NCBI GenBank assembly: GCA_964482235.1
Contig: CAYZWU010000028.1
Location: forward strand, 7,268-71,267
From: CAYZWU01 sp964482235
GTDB taxonomy: Bacteria > Planctomycetota > B15-G4 > CAYZWU01
Reading direction: 5' to 3'
DNA: 64,000 nucleotides
This document shows, piece after piece, positions 24,601 to 33,181 of this stretch. The notes under the pieces are model-generated. The model did not search any database and was not told the origin of the DNA. It saw only the letters and a program-made list of their open reading frames with translations. Position numbers and translations under genes: made by a program. How positions within the stretch are numbered: position 1 is the first letter of the stretch; every line of letters begins with the position of its first letter.

Positions 24601-25378
24601 CGTTCCAGTGGATCCCGCCGGCCGGGGCGAGGTGCGGCTCGTCGGTGAAGAGGCCCGGCACCCTCCTGCCGAAGGCGCCGCCGATCTCCCGCTTGTAGGC
24701 ATCCATCGTGATCTCGAGAAACTTCTCCGTCACGCCGGGCAGGAGGAGGTCGACATACCACTTTCCCCCGAACCAGGGCGACTGGCGCGCCTCCTGCCAG
24801 AGGGCGGCGAGGTAGCGGCCTTCGGGCAGATCCTCGGAAGAGCGGGAAATGGCAGTCACGGCCTCATATCCCTCCTCGGTGATCCGGAAGATGGCGTAAG
24901 GCTCCTGATCCAGATCGACTTTGCTTTCGATCTCTTTCAGGACGAGGCCGCGCCCCCGGGAGCCGGGCATCGCTTCAGGCACGAGGCCGCCGGCGAAGCC
25001 GGAGGGATAGGAGTTCTCGTCGTAGATCCAGACGTTCATGTCGAGCCGCTCGGCCTCGTGAAGAGCGATCTTCCAGAGCCGGAACCAGTCGGGCGAGAGA
25101 TAGGGCGTCATCAGCCCCGGCCGGGGATGAACCCAGACCTGCCTCACCTTCTGGCCCTGCAGGTCGCGCATGGTGGAGCGAATCTGCTCTTCCGTCAGCA
25201 TGTCGTTCCAGACCCAGAGAGGGCCGCTGCTGTATCGGCGCGGCGGATCGCGAAAGAGCGCCTTCACTGCAGAGGAGGAGTCGAGTGCTCCCTCGGCGCC
25301 TGTCGGGATGGCTTGCCCGCTGAGATCGCCGGCGGGCAGAAGGATTGCGAACAGGCTCAGGTACAGAAGATACTTCAC
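21674..25378 (-). CDS. Secreted glycoside hydrolase, GH106-like (alpha-L-rhamnosidase family)
   Basis: 1234-residue exported protein with an N-terminal signal (YLLYLSLFAILLPAG). The N-terminal half matches the GH106 pattern: WVWNDMLTEEQIRSTMRDL, QVWVHPRPGLMTPYLS, WIYDENSYPSGFAGG, GLFTDEPHLAPAG and FTGHYWEHGWPG, with conserved Glu and Asp residues. The C-terminal part has beta-sandwich domains, including a GH2-like segment with VSVNGKHAGAIWHQPWEID. GH106 enzymes cut alpha-L-rhamnose from pectic or exopolysaccharide chains; the actual substrate is inferred. GTG at 25378 is chosen for the GAGGAGG six bases upstream; the open frame runs to 25498. Single gene, convergent with the propeller gene. 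Confidence 0.85.
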   Translation of the reverse strand: MKYLLYLSLFAILLPAGDLSGQAIPTGAEGALDSSSAVKALFRDPPRRYSSGPLWVWNDMLTEEQIRSTMRDLQGQKVRQVWVHPRPGLMTPYLSPDWFRLWKIALHEAERLDMNVWIYDENSYPSGFAGGLVPEAMPGSRGRGLVLKEIESKVDLDQEPYAIFRITEEGYEAVTAISRSSEDLPEGRYLAALWQEARQSPWFGGKWYVDLLLPGVTEKFLEITMDAYKREIGGAFGRRVPGLFTDEPHLAPAGGIHWNDFLEEKFRKRWGYDLAEHLPALVRPLGDWKRIRHNYQQLLLEQFVELWAKPCHDWCERHGLEFTGHYWEHGWPGASHGPDNMAMYAWQQRPGIDTLMNRYSEDVHAQFGNVRAVRELASAASQLGRERTLCEAYGAGGWDLRFEDMKRIGDWLYVLGVNTLNEHLSYVTIRGARKRDHPQSFSYHAPWWKLYHLPAAYFSRLSAALSKGEQIHDIVVIEPTTTGWMYQPDGSHRGRLGQIGSTFQQLLLSLEAAQVEYDLGCEDIFERHGSVDGDALTIGKRRYTTVVLPPLAENLNGRTMELLELFVANGGTVFCCGEPPSLVEGRPSTRGVEASRKESWQSLEPERLPATLLERSKDGFRVQRDDNDRGILFHHRRRLEDGELLFLVNTSIDHLSSGTIESRALGVERWDPESGGTAAYPFSRREGGISARFELPPCGSLLLFLSRSERDGGEEQPQPVRKIAPAGPTAVERIGPNVLTLDYVDVTAGGETRKKVYVYEASRFVFRKNGMERNPWDSAVQLRDELIRKSFPEGGGFSATYRFVFEESVPGPIEIVIERPDLYRINCNGLSVAASEGAWWLDRSFGRIDITGAIKEGENAVTIEASPFTIYHELESAYLLGNFRLKAVEAGFVIVAGEAPGFEDVLTHGAAPDGTMWLTTGIGFSTDAAGSPLDDHDPRIVFDLGRAAALRRIEIWNYNEVDLTSRGVKRLRIAGSETGRPDTFTVPLGTFELDEAPGTAIGNRNRPGFPARLAIDAAPVRYVAFEILSNQRGAAFPATDAGDDNAFVGLSEVRFFGKGEGAGDSFEIPSVSIHSVSSELTAGFNRRAGFLVDRSGLTRAGWNAQGHPFYAGGVAYTQAFDIPELAGRLFVTLSSWHGSVAQVSVNGKHAGAIWHQPWEIDVTERLVPGRNVIAVTVIGTLKNTLGPHHGAPSLGTAWPAMFHHGPAKGPPPGSRYHTVGYGLFEPFEFVVKGE

Positions 25379-25588
25379 GATTCCTCCTCGTCCGGAGCTT
25401 TGGCCGGGGCCGGCTCCGGGATGAGACATGCCTCTCTCCCGCCAGGATCCGACGATCCCGTGAACGAACCGGATACCCGACCCGGGCAAAGTGTTCAATG
25501 GAAATTAAAAACCGGAATTCCCGCTGATATCAAGAGGCGGAATCGTAAGCTGTGCCCTGGCCCGATTCGAAAAATGAGGTCCCGGCGC

Positions 25589-27313
25589 GTGAAAGTCCTG
25601 CTCATCAACCCCCCGGTAAGGGATTTCTACAACACCCCCCTTCGGCGGCTGCCCCTCGGCCTGCTCTACGTGGCCGCCGCCCTGAGAGAGGAGAGGCACG
25701 AGGTGAGCCTACTCGATGCGGGCGCGTCGCAGGCCAGGACATCCTGCCCCCCGCCGCAGGGATCGGTTGACGAGGACCTGAAGAGCCTCGCCCGGGACAC
25801 GACGCCCTTCCGGCTCTTCGGCCGTTTCACCCACTTCGGGCCGTCCTATCGCGATATCGAGGAGATCGTGCGCGAGGAGAAGCCGGAAGCGGTCGGCATC
25901 TCGTCCCTCTTCTCCGCCTATGCCGCCGAGGTCGAGGAGACGGCCGCCGCCGCACGGAAGGGTGCGCCCGGCGCGATCATCGTTCTCGGCGGCGGGCACC
26001 CCTCCGCACTCCCCCGCAGGGCTCTTGGCCACGGTGCCGTGGACTACATCGTGGCAGGCGAGGGCGAGCGCGCCTTTCCCGACCTGCTGGCCGCCGTTGA
26101 AGCGAGCCGAGATCCGGGCCGCGTTCCCGGCGTGGCCCTTCTGCGCAACGGTGCTGTTCGTTCGAGCCCGCCGCGCTTCGCGCGCGACCTCGACGCGCTT
26201 CCCCTGCCGGCCAGGGATCTTCTCGACAGCGGCAGCTACATCTGGGGCGGACGGCCCTTCACGCAGATCGTCAGCTCCCGGGGCTGCCCGCGCGGCTGCA
26301 CCTTCTGCTCGAGCCGCCTCACCATGGGGGCCGGATTCCGGCCGCGCTCACCGCAGTCGGTGGTCGACGAGATGGCTCATTGCCACGAGCGGTTCGGCAC
26401 GGAGGTCTTCGATTTCGAGGATGACAACCTGACGCTGGACCGCACCCGCGCCCTGGATCTCCTGCACCTGATCACTGCCACCTTCGGTGCCCGGCGATTC
26501 CGGCTCGAAGCGTTGAACGGGATCGATGCCGGGCGGCTCGACAGGGAGCTGATCGACGCCCTTCACCTGGCCGGCTTCGAGACCCTTCACCTGGCGCCCC
26601 TGTCCGCCAGGGAAGAGAGCCTCGCCGCCATGGGACGGTCTGGCGATCTCGAGTCGTTCCTCGATCTGGCCCACCACGCCGTGGACAGGGGGATGAAGGT
26701 CGTGGCCTACGTGATGGTCGGTTTTCCGGGGCAGAAGCTGCGGGAGGTGATGGAGACTCTCGCGATCCTCTCGAGGGAGCCCGTCCGGGTGACGCCGTCG
26801 ACGTTCTATCCGGCACCAGGCTCCAGGGTGCAGAAGGAGCTCCTGCCCGAGCTCGACAGGGCCGGTGCCGCGGCATGGGGGCTCGCGCGCGCCTCCTGCT
26901 TCCCCCGCGTGCCCGGCGGTTTCTCGCCGCGCACGTCGCGCACCGTTGTCTGGCTGTCGCGCCTGGCCGACTTCTGCCGCGGCGTCGAGGGGGGGGGCGA
27001 CATGAAAACTCTCCGGTCCCTCTGCTCCGGGACGGCCGCGGCACGCGCCATGGGAGCCCCCCACCCTGTAGGCCAGCCTTGGAAGATCAGGAGCCCGCAC
27101 CGTCTCGACGGCGGGCAGCTGGGGCTCGAGGCGCTGGGCGCCTACTTCAGGACCCTGGCTCCTCACGGTGTGCGCCTGGAGAAACGGGGGAAGGAGGGTT
27201 CTCCCTGGAGATACAGCGCCTTCCGCCTGCCCGGCATGATCCAGGAACGCTCTTTCTACAGGCGCCACGGGATCCCCGGATTCGGGTCGATGCGTGCCGA
27301 AAGCGGCCGATGA
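25589..27313 (+). CDS. B12-binding radical SAM protein
   Basis: 574 residues. The N-terminal B12-binding Rossmann-like domain begins KVLLINPP and includes GISSLFSAYA and VLGGGHPSA. The radical SAM domain has the cluster motif C233xxxC237xxC240 (RGCPRGCTFC), and DFEDDNLTLD, LEALNGID and YVMVGFPGQ follow at family positions. Such proteins perform methylations, cyclisations or other radical reactions; the substrate is unknown. GTG at 25589 is favoured because GAGGT lies eight bases upstream; ATG at 25574 has no site. A run of nine G at about 26989-26997 lies in the C-terminal part. It is divergent from the glycosidase gene. Confidence 0.87.
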   Translation: MKVLLINPPVRDFYNTPLRRLPLGLLYVAAALREERHEVSLLDAGASQARTSCPPPQGSVDEDLKSLARDTTPFRLFGRFTHFGPSYRDIEEIVREEKPEAVGISSLFSAYAAEVEETAAAARKGAPGAIIVLGGGHPSALPRRALGHGAVDYIVAGEGERAFPDLLAAVEASRDPGRVPGVALLRNGAVRSSPPRFARDLDALPLPARDLLDSGSYIWGGRPFTQIVSSRGCPRGCTFCSSRLTMGAGFRPRSPQSVVDEMAHCHERFGTEVFDFEDDNLTLDRTRALDLLHLITATFGARRFRLEALNGIDAGRLDRELIDALHLAGFETLHLAPLSAREESLAAMGRSGDLESFLDLAHHAVDRGMKVVAYVMVGFPGQKLREVMETLAILSREPVRVTPSTFYPAPGSRVQKELLPELDRAGAAAWGLARASCFPRVPGGFSPRTSRTVVWLSRLADFCRGVEGGGDMKTLRSLCSGTAAARAMGAPHPVGQPWKIRSPHRLDGGQLGLEALGAYFRTLAPHGVRLEKRGKEGSPWRYSAFRLPGMIQERSFYRRHGIPGFGSMRAESGR

Positions 27314-27319
27314 TCGACA

Positions 27320-27347
27320 GGCCGCCGCAAAGGATCAGCTTGCGGCC
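27320..27347. terminator. Possible hairpin between convergent genes
   Basis: An 8-bp stem with a three-base bulge (GGCCG...CAA / TTGCGGCC) lies in the 79-base gap between the radical SAM gene and asnS. No T run follows. Weak candidate for a shared terminator. Confidence 0.3.
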
Positions 27348-27392
27348 CGAACGACTTTCGGCGCGGTCTGCGGGATTGATCGCAACAGGAGA

Positions 27393-28685
27393 TCAGGGAT
27401 AGATCTTGTAGAGCATCCTGGGGAAGAGGATGCATTCCCGGATGTGCGGCGTGCCGCAGATCCAGGCCACCGTCCTCTCCAGCCCGAGCCCGAAGCCGCC
27501 GTGGGGCACGGACCCGAACCGCCTGAGATCGAGGTACCACTTGAACGCCTCCTCGGGCAGCTCGTGATCCTTGATCTGCTGCTCGAGGTACTCGATGTCC
27601 GTGCTCCTCTCGCCGCCGCCGATGATCTCGCCGTACCCTTCCGGGGCGATCATGTCCACGCCGAGGGCGAGGCGCTTGTCCTCGGGATCGCGCTTCATGT
27701 AGAACGCCTTGACCGCTGCCGGATAACGGTGGATCAGGATCGGTTTCTCGGAATCCTCGCCGAGAAAGGTCTCGTGCGGCGCTCCGAAATCGTCGCCCCA
27801 CTCGATCTCCTGCCCGCCCTTGCTCAGGACATCCACGGCCTCGGTGTAGGTCATCCTGGGGAAGGGCGGCTTGATCTTCTCCAGCCTGGAGATGTCCCGC
27901 TCCAGGACCTCGAGCTCCCTCCGGCGGTCCTTCAGCACGCACTCCACCACGTAGGTGATCATCTCCTCTTCCAGGTCCATGACCCCGTCGAGGTCGATGT
28001 ATGCGATCTCGGGCTCCAGCATCCAGAACTCGGTGAGGTGGCGCCGCGTCTTCGACTTCTCGGCGCGGAAGGTGGGGCCGAAGACGTAGATCTTCCCGAA
28101 GGCCATGGCCGCCGCTTCGCCGTAGAGCTGTCCCGACTGGGTGAGGTACGCCTTGTCGTCGAAGTAATCGAGGCCGAAGAGGGTAGTCGTCCCCTCGCAG
28201 GCCGCGGGCGTGAAGATCGGCGTGTCCATGCAGATGAAGCCGCGGTCGTCGAAGAAGTCGCGCATCGCCTTGATGATCCTGGCCCGGATGCGCAGGACCG
28301 CGTGCTGCTTTTTCGACCGGATCCAGAGATGGCGGTGCTCCATCAGGAAGGCGGTGGAGTGCTCCTTCGGGGTGATCGGATAGGGATCGGCCTCGTGGAC
28401 GATCTCGATATCGGACACGGAGATCTCGAAGCCGCCCGGCGCCCGGGCGTCCTCCTTCACCTTGCCGGTCACCACGATCGACGATTCCTGGGACAGCGTG
28501 TCGCAGCTCTTGAACACCTCCTCGTCGAAGTCGCCCTTGAACATGACCGCCTGCACGATCGCCGTGCCGTCGCGGATCTGCAGGAAGTGGAGCTTCCCGG
28601 AGGAGCGCTTGTTGTAGAGCCATCCCTTGAGGGTGACCGTATCATCCACGTGATGCTTCAGGTCTTCGATGTAAACATGATCCAT
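27393..28685 (-). CDS. asnS: Asparaginyl-tRNA synthetase
   Basis: Class IIb synthetase, 430 residues: N-terminal OB-fold anticodon-binding domain (TLKGWLYNKRSSGKLHFLQIRDG) and a class II core with motif 2 FRAEKSKTRRHLTEFWMLEPE and motif 3 GFGLGLERTVAWICG. AsnRS rather than AspRS is indicated by its length and lack of the bacterial AspRS insertion. ATG at 28685 matches the family start; the frame runs back to 28733. It lies immediately after a small coiled-coil membrane protein gene. Its presence bears on the role of GatCAB further right. Confidence 0.94.
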   Translation of the reverse strand: MDHVYIEDLKHHVDDTVTLKGWLYNKRSSGKLHFLQIRDGTAIVQAVMFKGDFDEEVFKSCDTLSQESSIVVTGKVKEDARAPGGFEISVSDIEIVHEADPYPITPKEHSTAFLMEHRHLWIRSKKQHAVLRIRARIIKAMRDFFDDRGFICMDTPIFTPAACEGTTTLFGLDYFDDKAYLTQSGQLYGEAAAMAFGKIYVFGPTFRAEKSKTRRHLTEFWMLEPEIAYIDLDGVMDLEEEMITYVVECVLKDRRRELEVLERDISRLEKIKPPFPRMTYTEAVDVLSKGGQEIEWGDDFGAPHETFLGEDSEKPILIHRYPAAVKAFYMKRDPEDKRLALGVDMIAPEGYGEIIGGGERSTDIEYLEQQIKDHELPEEAFKWYLDLRRFGSVPHGGFGLGLERTVAWICGTPHIRECILFPRMLYKIYP

Positions 28686-28686
28686 T

Positions 28687-29238
28687 TTATGGAAATGCCT
28701 TGTAAATGGGTGAGAGGTTCTCGGACACCACACGGCCGTCCCGGACGACGATGTTCCCCTTGTACGGGACGTTCCCCTTCATCACCTCCACGGGGATCGT
28801 GTGCTCCCCGTGCTCCATGTCCGCGATGTCGGCGAGGAGGGCCACGGATTGAAAGCCCTTGGCGTAGAGCCGCTGCTCGATCACGTCCTGGAGTCCGACG
28901 CTGCGGAGCTCACCCTGCCCCCCGCCGGCGCTGAAGAGATCCCTGAGCTCGGAGATGCGCGATTCGAGGCGAACGTTGCTGTCGCAGAGATCGACGAGCC
29001 GCGATTCCAGCTCGCCGAGATCGATGTCGAGGGGCCGGGCGACCTTGCGAAGCGCGGCAAGCTCATCGACCACATCCTGCGCCCTGAAGGTTTCGCGGGC
29101 CGATTTCTCCATCTTCCGGAAGTGCCGGCTCTGGAGAATGAGAAAGAAGATCAGCCCGAGCAGGAAGAAGCCGGCTACGAAGTAATCGAGCGTGGAAGCC
29201 GATATGCAGAGGGTCAGGAATGTCGCCACTTCGTTCAT
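28687..29238 (-). CDS. Small membrane-anchored coiled-coil protein
   Basis: 183 residues. One N-terminal membrane helix (about 8-35) is followed by charged residues with coiled-coil periodicity (DVVDELAALRKVARPLDIDLGELESRLVDL) and a C-terminal beta-rich part (VALLADIADMEHGEHTIPVEVMKGN). The overall plan resembles a membrane-tethered adaptor, but no family is recognised. The stop codon is adjacent to the asnS start, so the two are probably co-transcribed. The open frame upstream of the chosen ATG (to 30018) is out of phase with the opposite-strand antiporter gene and is not believed. Confidence 0.6.
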   Translation of the reverse strand: MNEVATFLTLCISASTLDYFVAGFFLLGLIFFLILQSRHFRKMEKSARETFRAQDVVDELAALRKVARPLDIDLGELESRLVDLCDSNVRLESRISELRDLFSAGGGQGELRSVGLQDVIEQRLYAKGFQSVALLADIADMEHGEHTIPVEVMKGNVPYKGNIVVRDGRVVSENLSPIYKAFP

Positions 29239-29419
29239 CTCCACGATGGATCCCGCAACTGACCGATCACAAACCCCGATTATTATTGGACAGGCCAAGG
29301 TCAAATCAAGGAAAAAGGAACTTGAAGAAGGTTCGATTTTGCTTTTGGTTTTGGAAGGCGATCGCCTTTCAATGAAATCGTGAACGACGTCGACGGCGGA
29401 AAGGCACAGGTTTCGGTCG

Positions 29420-31516
29420 ATGAAGCGATTCAATATCATCGTGCTCCTGCTTCTGCTGGGTTCGCTCTTCTTCCTGCCCGATGCGGACAGGGACCACCTC
29501 TTTCTCCAGGCAGTGAACGATACGGCAGCCGAGTGGATCACCCTCTTCGAGGAGGAGCGTGGCAGCCCGGTGAAGGCCATCCGGTTCGAGGGCCTGGATC
29601 TCGACCGGCCCGGCGGAGAGGCCGGCAGCCAGGCCGTGGAGCGAGAGATCCGCAACGCCACCGTGCTCGACTCGGACAGGTGGTTCCTGGACAGCGATGG
29701 CAGCTGGTGGATCGTTTTCAAGGACCAGCTCGTATGCAATCCCGATTCGCTCGCCCCACCCGAAGACGGCATTGCTTTGAGATGCACGGCCATAGAGCTG
29801 GAGGACCGAGCCAGGGTTGCCTTTATCGTCGCTGACGAGACCTCCATGCTGGAACGGGAGTTCTTCAAATGGTATTCCATCCTCCCGCCCATATTGGCTA
29901 TTGCGATTGCCCTTCTCCTGAGACGAACGATCGTGGCTCTCTTCCTCGGGGTCTGGCTCGGCGCCACGCTCATCTCGTCGGGCAACCCTATCACCGGCAT
30001 CTGGCTGTTCCTTTGCAAATACCTCTTCGATGAGGCGCTCTGTCAGCAGTTCCGCCTCGAGATCATCGGCTTCGTCATCGCGCTCTGCGCCACGGTGGGA
30101 ATGCTGAGCCGCGGCGGCGGGATACAGGGCTTCGTGAAGCTGCTGCTGCGCTTCGCCCGCTCGGTCCGGTCCACGTGCGTCACCACGTACATGATGGGGC
30201 TCTCCATCTTTTTCGACGACTACTCCAATTGCATTCTCGTGGGATCGATCATGCGGCCCTTGACGGACAAGCTCCGCATATCCCGGGAAAAGCTCTCGTA
30301 CATCGTGGACTCCACCGCCGCGCCCGTGGCTGGTCTTTCCGTCATCTCCACCTGGATCGCCTACGAGATCTCCATGTTCTCGCCGCAGCTTCCCGAGGCG
30401 GCAAACATGATCAAGGAAGCGGCGACGGATCCGGACAAGGTCGAGACGATCTCGACGAACGGTTACGAGATCTTCTTCATGACCATGCCGTACCGATTCT
30501 ACTGCCTCTTCACCCTCTTCTTCATTCTGATGATCATCCTGTCGCGGCGCGACTTCGGCCCCATGCTGCAGGCCGAGCGCCGCGCCCGGCGCACCGGCGA
30601 CTGCGTCCGGCCCGGCGGGATGCCGATGGTCTCCGATGCCATGACCCGGATCAAGGCCAAGGAAGGGGTGCCGCAGCTCTGGTATATCGCCGTGCTCCCC
30701 GTCATCCTGATCGTGCTGGTCACCATGGAGGAATTCTGGCGGCTCGGGGGAGGCTGGAAACTTTCCTTCTCCAAAATCTTCTCGATTGAGGCGATCAGCA
30801 CGGTGCTGGGCGCCATCCCCGAGGATCAGGCGGCCAGTCCGATCTTTCACGGTGCCCTGGCCGGATTCATCCTGGCCCTGATCCTGGTTATCTGCCGCAG
30901 AATCCTGACGCCCGTCGAAAGCGTGAAGGCGGCAGCGGCCAGCACGAAGGGGCTCTTCTTTGCCGTGGTGATCCTCTTCCTCGCCTGGTGCATCGGCGGC
31001 GTGTGCCGCGACATGGGAACGGCGCACTACCTGATCGCCACGTTCCTTCATGTGATCCCGGCCGAGATCTTCCCGCTGCTCCTCTTCATCACCGCGTCGC
31101 TCGTCTCCTTTGCCACCGGCTCCTCCTGGTCGACCATGGCGATCCTGCTCCCGAACACCGTTCTCCTCAGCTCGATGATGGGGATGGAGTGCGCTCTCGG
31201 ACCGGAGATGATGCTGGTGATCTCCATCGGCGCCGTCCTGGAGGGCTCGATCTTCGGCGACCACTGCTCCCCCATCTCGGACACGACGATTCTCTCGTCG
31301 GTCAGCGCGGCGGCCGATCACCTCGATCACGTGAAGACCCAGATCCCCTATGCTGTCACAACCATGTCGGCGGCCATGCTGGCGGGCTACCTCCCGGCCG
31401 CTCTCGGCGTGCACTGGGGCTGGAGCCTGGCCGCTGGAGCGGTGGTGCTCCTGGCCGTCATCTTCCTCCTGGGACGCCGGACGCCGCTCCCACAGGAGAA
31501 TCCGGTACCCGGATAG
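29420..31516 (+). CDS. NhaC-family Na+/H+ antiporter
   Basis: 698-residue polytopic membrane protein of the NhaC superfamily. An N-terminal membrane helix and an extracytoplasmic region of about 110 residues precede the main bundle. Family features include FDDYSNCILVGSIMRPLTD, STAAPVAGLSVISTWIAYE, VSFATGSSWSTMAILLP and FGDHCSPISDTTILSS, the last two being typical conserved blocks. It exchanges Na+ for H+ or a related organic substrate across the inner membrane; the substrate is inferred. AAAGG lies upstream of the ATG. A small membrane protein gene follows by 18 bases. Confidence 0.9.
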   Translation: MKRFNIIVLLLLLGSLFFLPDADRDHLFLQAVNDTAAEWITLFEEERGSPVKAIRFEGLDLDRPGGEAGSQAVEREIRNATVLDSDRWFLDSDGSWWIVFKDQLVCNPDSLAPPEDGIALRCTAIELEDRARVAFIVADETSMLEREFFKWYSILPPILAIAIALLLRRTIVALFLGVWLGATLISSGNPITGIWLFLCKYLFDEALCQQFRLEIIGFVIALCATVGMLSRGGGIQGFVKLLLRFARSVRSTCVTTYMMGLSIFFDDYSNCILVGSIMRPLTDKLRISREKLSYIVDSTAAPVAGLSVISTWIAYEISMFSPQLPEAANMIKEAATDPDKVETISTNGYEIFFMTMPYRFYCLFTLFFILMIILSRRDFGPMLQAERRARRTGDCVRPGGMPMVSDAMTRIKAKEGVPQLWYIAVLPVILIVLVTMEEFWRLGGGWKLSFSKIFSIEAISTVLGAIPEDQAASPIFHGALAGFILALILVICRRILTPVESVKAAAASTKGLFFAVVILFLAWCIGGVCRDMGTAHYLIATFLHVIPAEIFPLLLFITASLVSFATGSSWSTMAILLPNTVLLSSMMGMECALGPEMMLVISIGAVLEGSIFGDHCSPISDTTILSSVSAAADHLDHVKTQIPYAVTTMSAAMLAGYLPAALGVHWGWSLAAGAVVLLAVIFLLGRRTPLPQENPVPG

Positions 31517-31534
31517 CTTCAGGATCGATCAGCC

Positions 31535-31906
31535 ATGACAAATCGATCTGAGGAAATCGACAAGGCAGATATCTGGGCCTCGAGGGCGGTTCTGTTGCTG
31601 TCCGTCGTTGTTGTCGGGATTGCCGGAATCGTCGAGGATTGTTCGGCGAGGGGATTCGACGCATGGATCATCCCGATCCTGCACACCTGTGCCGTGCTGC
31701 TCGTTCTTGTCAGAATTCCCCTGGGAACGGCGACAATGGCAGTGAGTTTTTTCTTCCTGCTGGGAAATTCAGCCGGGTCGTGTCTCTACGTCGACGGCCC
31801 GGAAGTGGAGACCGGTATCCTGTATTTCTTCACGACGATTTTTGCATTGATCGGGTATCTGCCGGCGAGATCGATCGAAAAACCGGGAACTCGCAGCGAA
31901 GATTGA
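31535..31906 (+). CDS. Small hypothetical membrane protein
   Basis: 123 residues with about three or four predicted hydrophobic segments (LLLSVVVVGIAGIV, IIPILHTCAVLLVLV, MAVSFFFLLGNSA, LYFFTTIFALIGYLP). It has no recognised family. It follows the antiporter gene after 18 bases, so it may be a companion subunit or simply co-transcribed. Confidence in coding status rests on the hydrophobic pattern and an AGGA upstream of the ATG. Confidence 0.6.
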   Translation: MTNRSEEIDKADIWASRAVLLLSVVVVGIAGIVEDCSARGFDAWIIPILHTCAVLLVLVRIPLGTATMAVSFFFLLGNSAGSCLYVDGPEVETGILYFFTTIFALIGYLPARSIEKPGTRSED

Positions 31907-31924
31907 ACGGAATCCGGAGAAGTG

Positions 31925-33181
31925 TCACTCGCCCTTGAGGATCTTCAGCTGCTCGGCAATGAGATCCTGCTTCTTCGAGAAGGGAATGCTGCAGTGCGGG
32001 CAGCAGCCGTCCTCCCCCGATCCGGGATAGCCGTCGAGCGCTTCCTCCAGGCGAATGCCGTCCTCCCAGTACTCGACGATCCGGTTCGCGTTTTCATAAC
32101 CCTTCTGCATGAAGTAGATGCCGAGCGCGAAGCTGGCGTCAGCCTGGTGCGCACCCATCTTGGCGGCCCGATCAAGGTAGCTCCGTCCTTCCTGCCAGAG
32201 GACGTCGTCATTGGTCTCGGCGAAGAGGACCATGCAGGCGAGGCCGGCATGATAGCTGAACTCCGGAAGTAGGTCGATCTCCTTCAGCGGCAGGAACAGG
32301 CCCCTCTTGAAGCAGTCGCGGGCCGACCGGAAGGAGCGCAGGGCGTCCCTCTTCGCCTCGCTCGAGAGCCCCGCCTCGCCTGCTTCGGCCTGGATCGCCT
32401 TTCCCTTCAGGAAGTGGGCCCTCCCCAGGAGCAGGCAGCTTCCCGGTCCGGCGCCGCCGATCCGCTCGGCCTCGCGTCCCTTCTCGATCGCCCTGTCCGG
32501 ATCGGTCTCCATGATCTCGAAACCCTCTGCCAGGAGGGTGCCGATCCGATTCTCCCTGACCGCATCGCTGTCGAAGGCCATCCGGCAGTGGGGACAGGCA
32601 CCATCGTCCTTCGAGCCGGGATAGTCCTCCAGATCTTCCCGGGCGGCAAGGCCCTTCTTCCTGTTGAGAGCGATGCTATCCAGATCGAAGAGCCCCTCCT
32701 GCCAGTACAGGCGGCAGAGGGCGAAATAGGCGTCGGCCTGGTGCCCCCCCTCGGCCGCGGCATTGGAAAGGAGGCGGAGGGCCTCGCGGCCGTCGCTCTT
32801 CGACCGGGTCTCGATGTGCAGGTTCAAGGCGCTCAATCCCGCGTGGAACTGGAACTCCGGGTGGAGCTCCGGCCTGTCGGCCGACAGATCGAGTCCCTCG
32901 AGAAAGGAATCCATCGCTTTCTGGTAATGCCTCTTGATGTAGTTCGCCCGCCCGAGAAGGAGAAAGGGCTCGGGCCGCGACTCATCGATCTCGCGGGCTT
33001 CCAGCGCCAGCGAGATCGCCTTGTCCGGTTCGGTCTCCACGGCAGCGAATCCCTTCTCGACGAGGTCGTCGACGCGGCTCTCCTTCTCCCGGCTGTCCAT
33101 GTTGAGATGGAACGCATATCCTCCCGCGACGCAGATCAGGACGACAACCGCGCCGATCAGAACCATCATCCGGATGCTCAT
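31925..33181 (-). CDS. Membrane-anchored protein with two TPR-like halves, each ending in a CPHC motif
   Basis: 418 residues. A single membrane helix lies at about 4-24. The rest is a duplication: about residues 35-200 and 211-400 share (V/I)xxLxxxGFxxxETxPDxAI, LLLGRAxxxK, LxPEFxxHAGL, GxHQADAxFAL and YPGSxxDGxCPHC. The helical repeats look like TPR/Sel1-type pairs. The CPHC ends (C197/C200 and C394/C397) might bind a metal or form disulfides. No function is recognised. Start ATG follows GAGGAAG. It sits divergent from the retropepsin fusion gene, which also contains TPR-like repeats. Confidence 0.75.
   Translation of the reverse strand: MSIRMMVLIGAVVVLICVAGGYAFHLNMDSREKESRVDDLVEKGFAAVETEPDKAISLALEAREIDESRPEPFLLLGRANYIKRHYQKAMDSFLEGLDLSADRPELHPEFQFHAGLSALNLHIETRSKSDGREALRLLSNAAAEGGHQADAYFALCRLYWQEGLFDLDSIALNRKKGLAAREDLEDYPGSKDDGACPHCRMAFDSDAVRENRIGTLLAEGFEIMETDPDRAIEKGREAERIGGAGPGSCLLLGRAHFLKGKAIQAEAGEAGLSSEAKRDALRSFRSARDCFKRGLFLPLKEIDLLPEFSYHAGLACMVLFAETNDDVLWQEGRSYLDRAAKMGAHQADASFALGIYFMQKGYENANRIVEYWEDGIRLEEALDGYPGSGEDGCCPHCSIPFSKKQDLIAEQLKILKGE

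Noticed and set aside
23903..25573. Upstream extension of the radical SAM frame through the glycosidase gene
   Set aside because: It runs antisense to the GH106-like gene and has no family match; the B12-binding domain starts at about 25589.
29369..31414. Open frame of 681 codons on the minus strand across the antiporter gene
   Set aside because: Composition is histidine, arginine and aspartate rich with no motif; the plus strand encodes a clear NhaC family protein.
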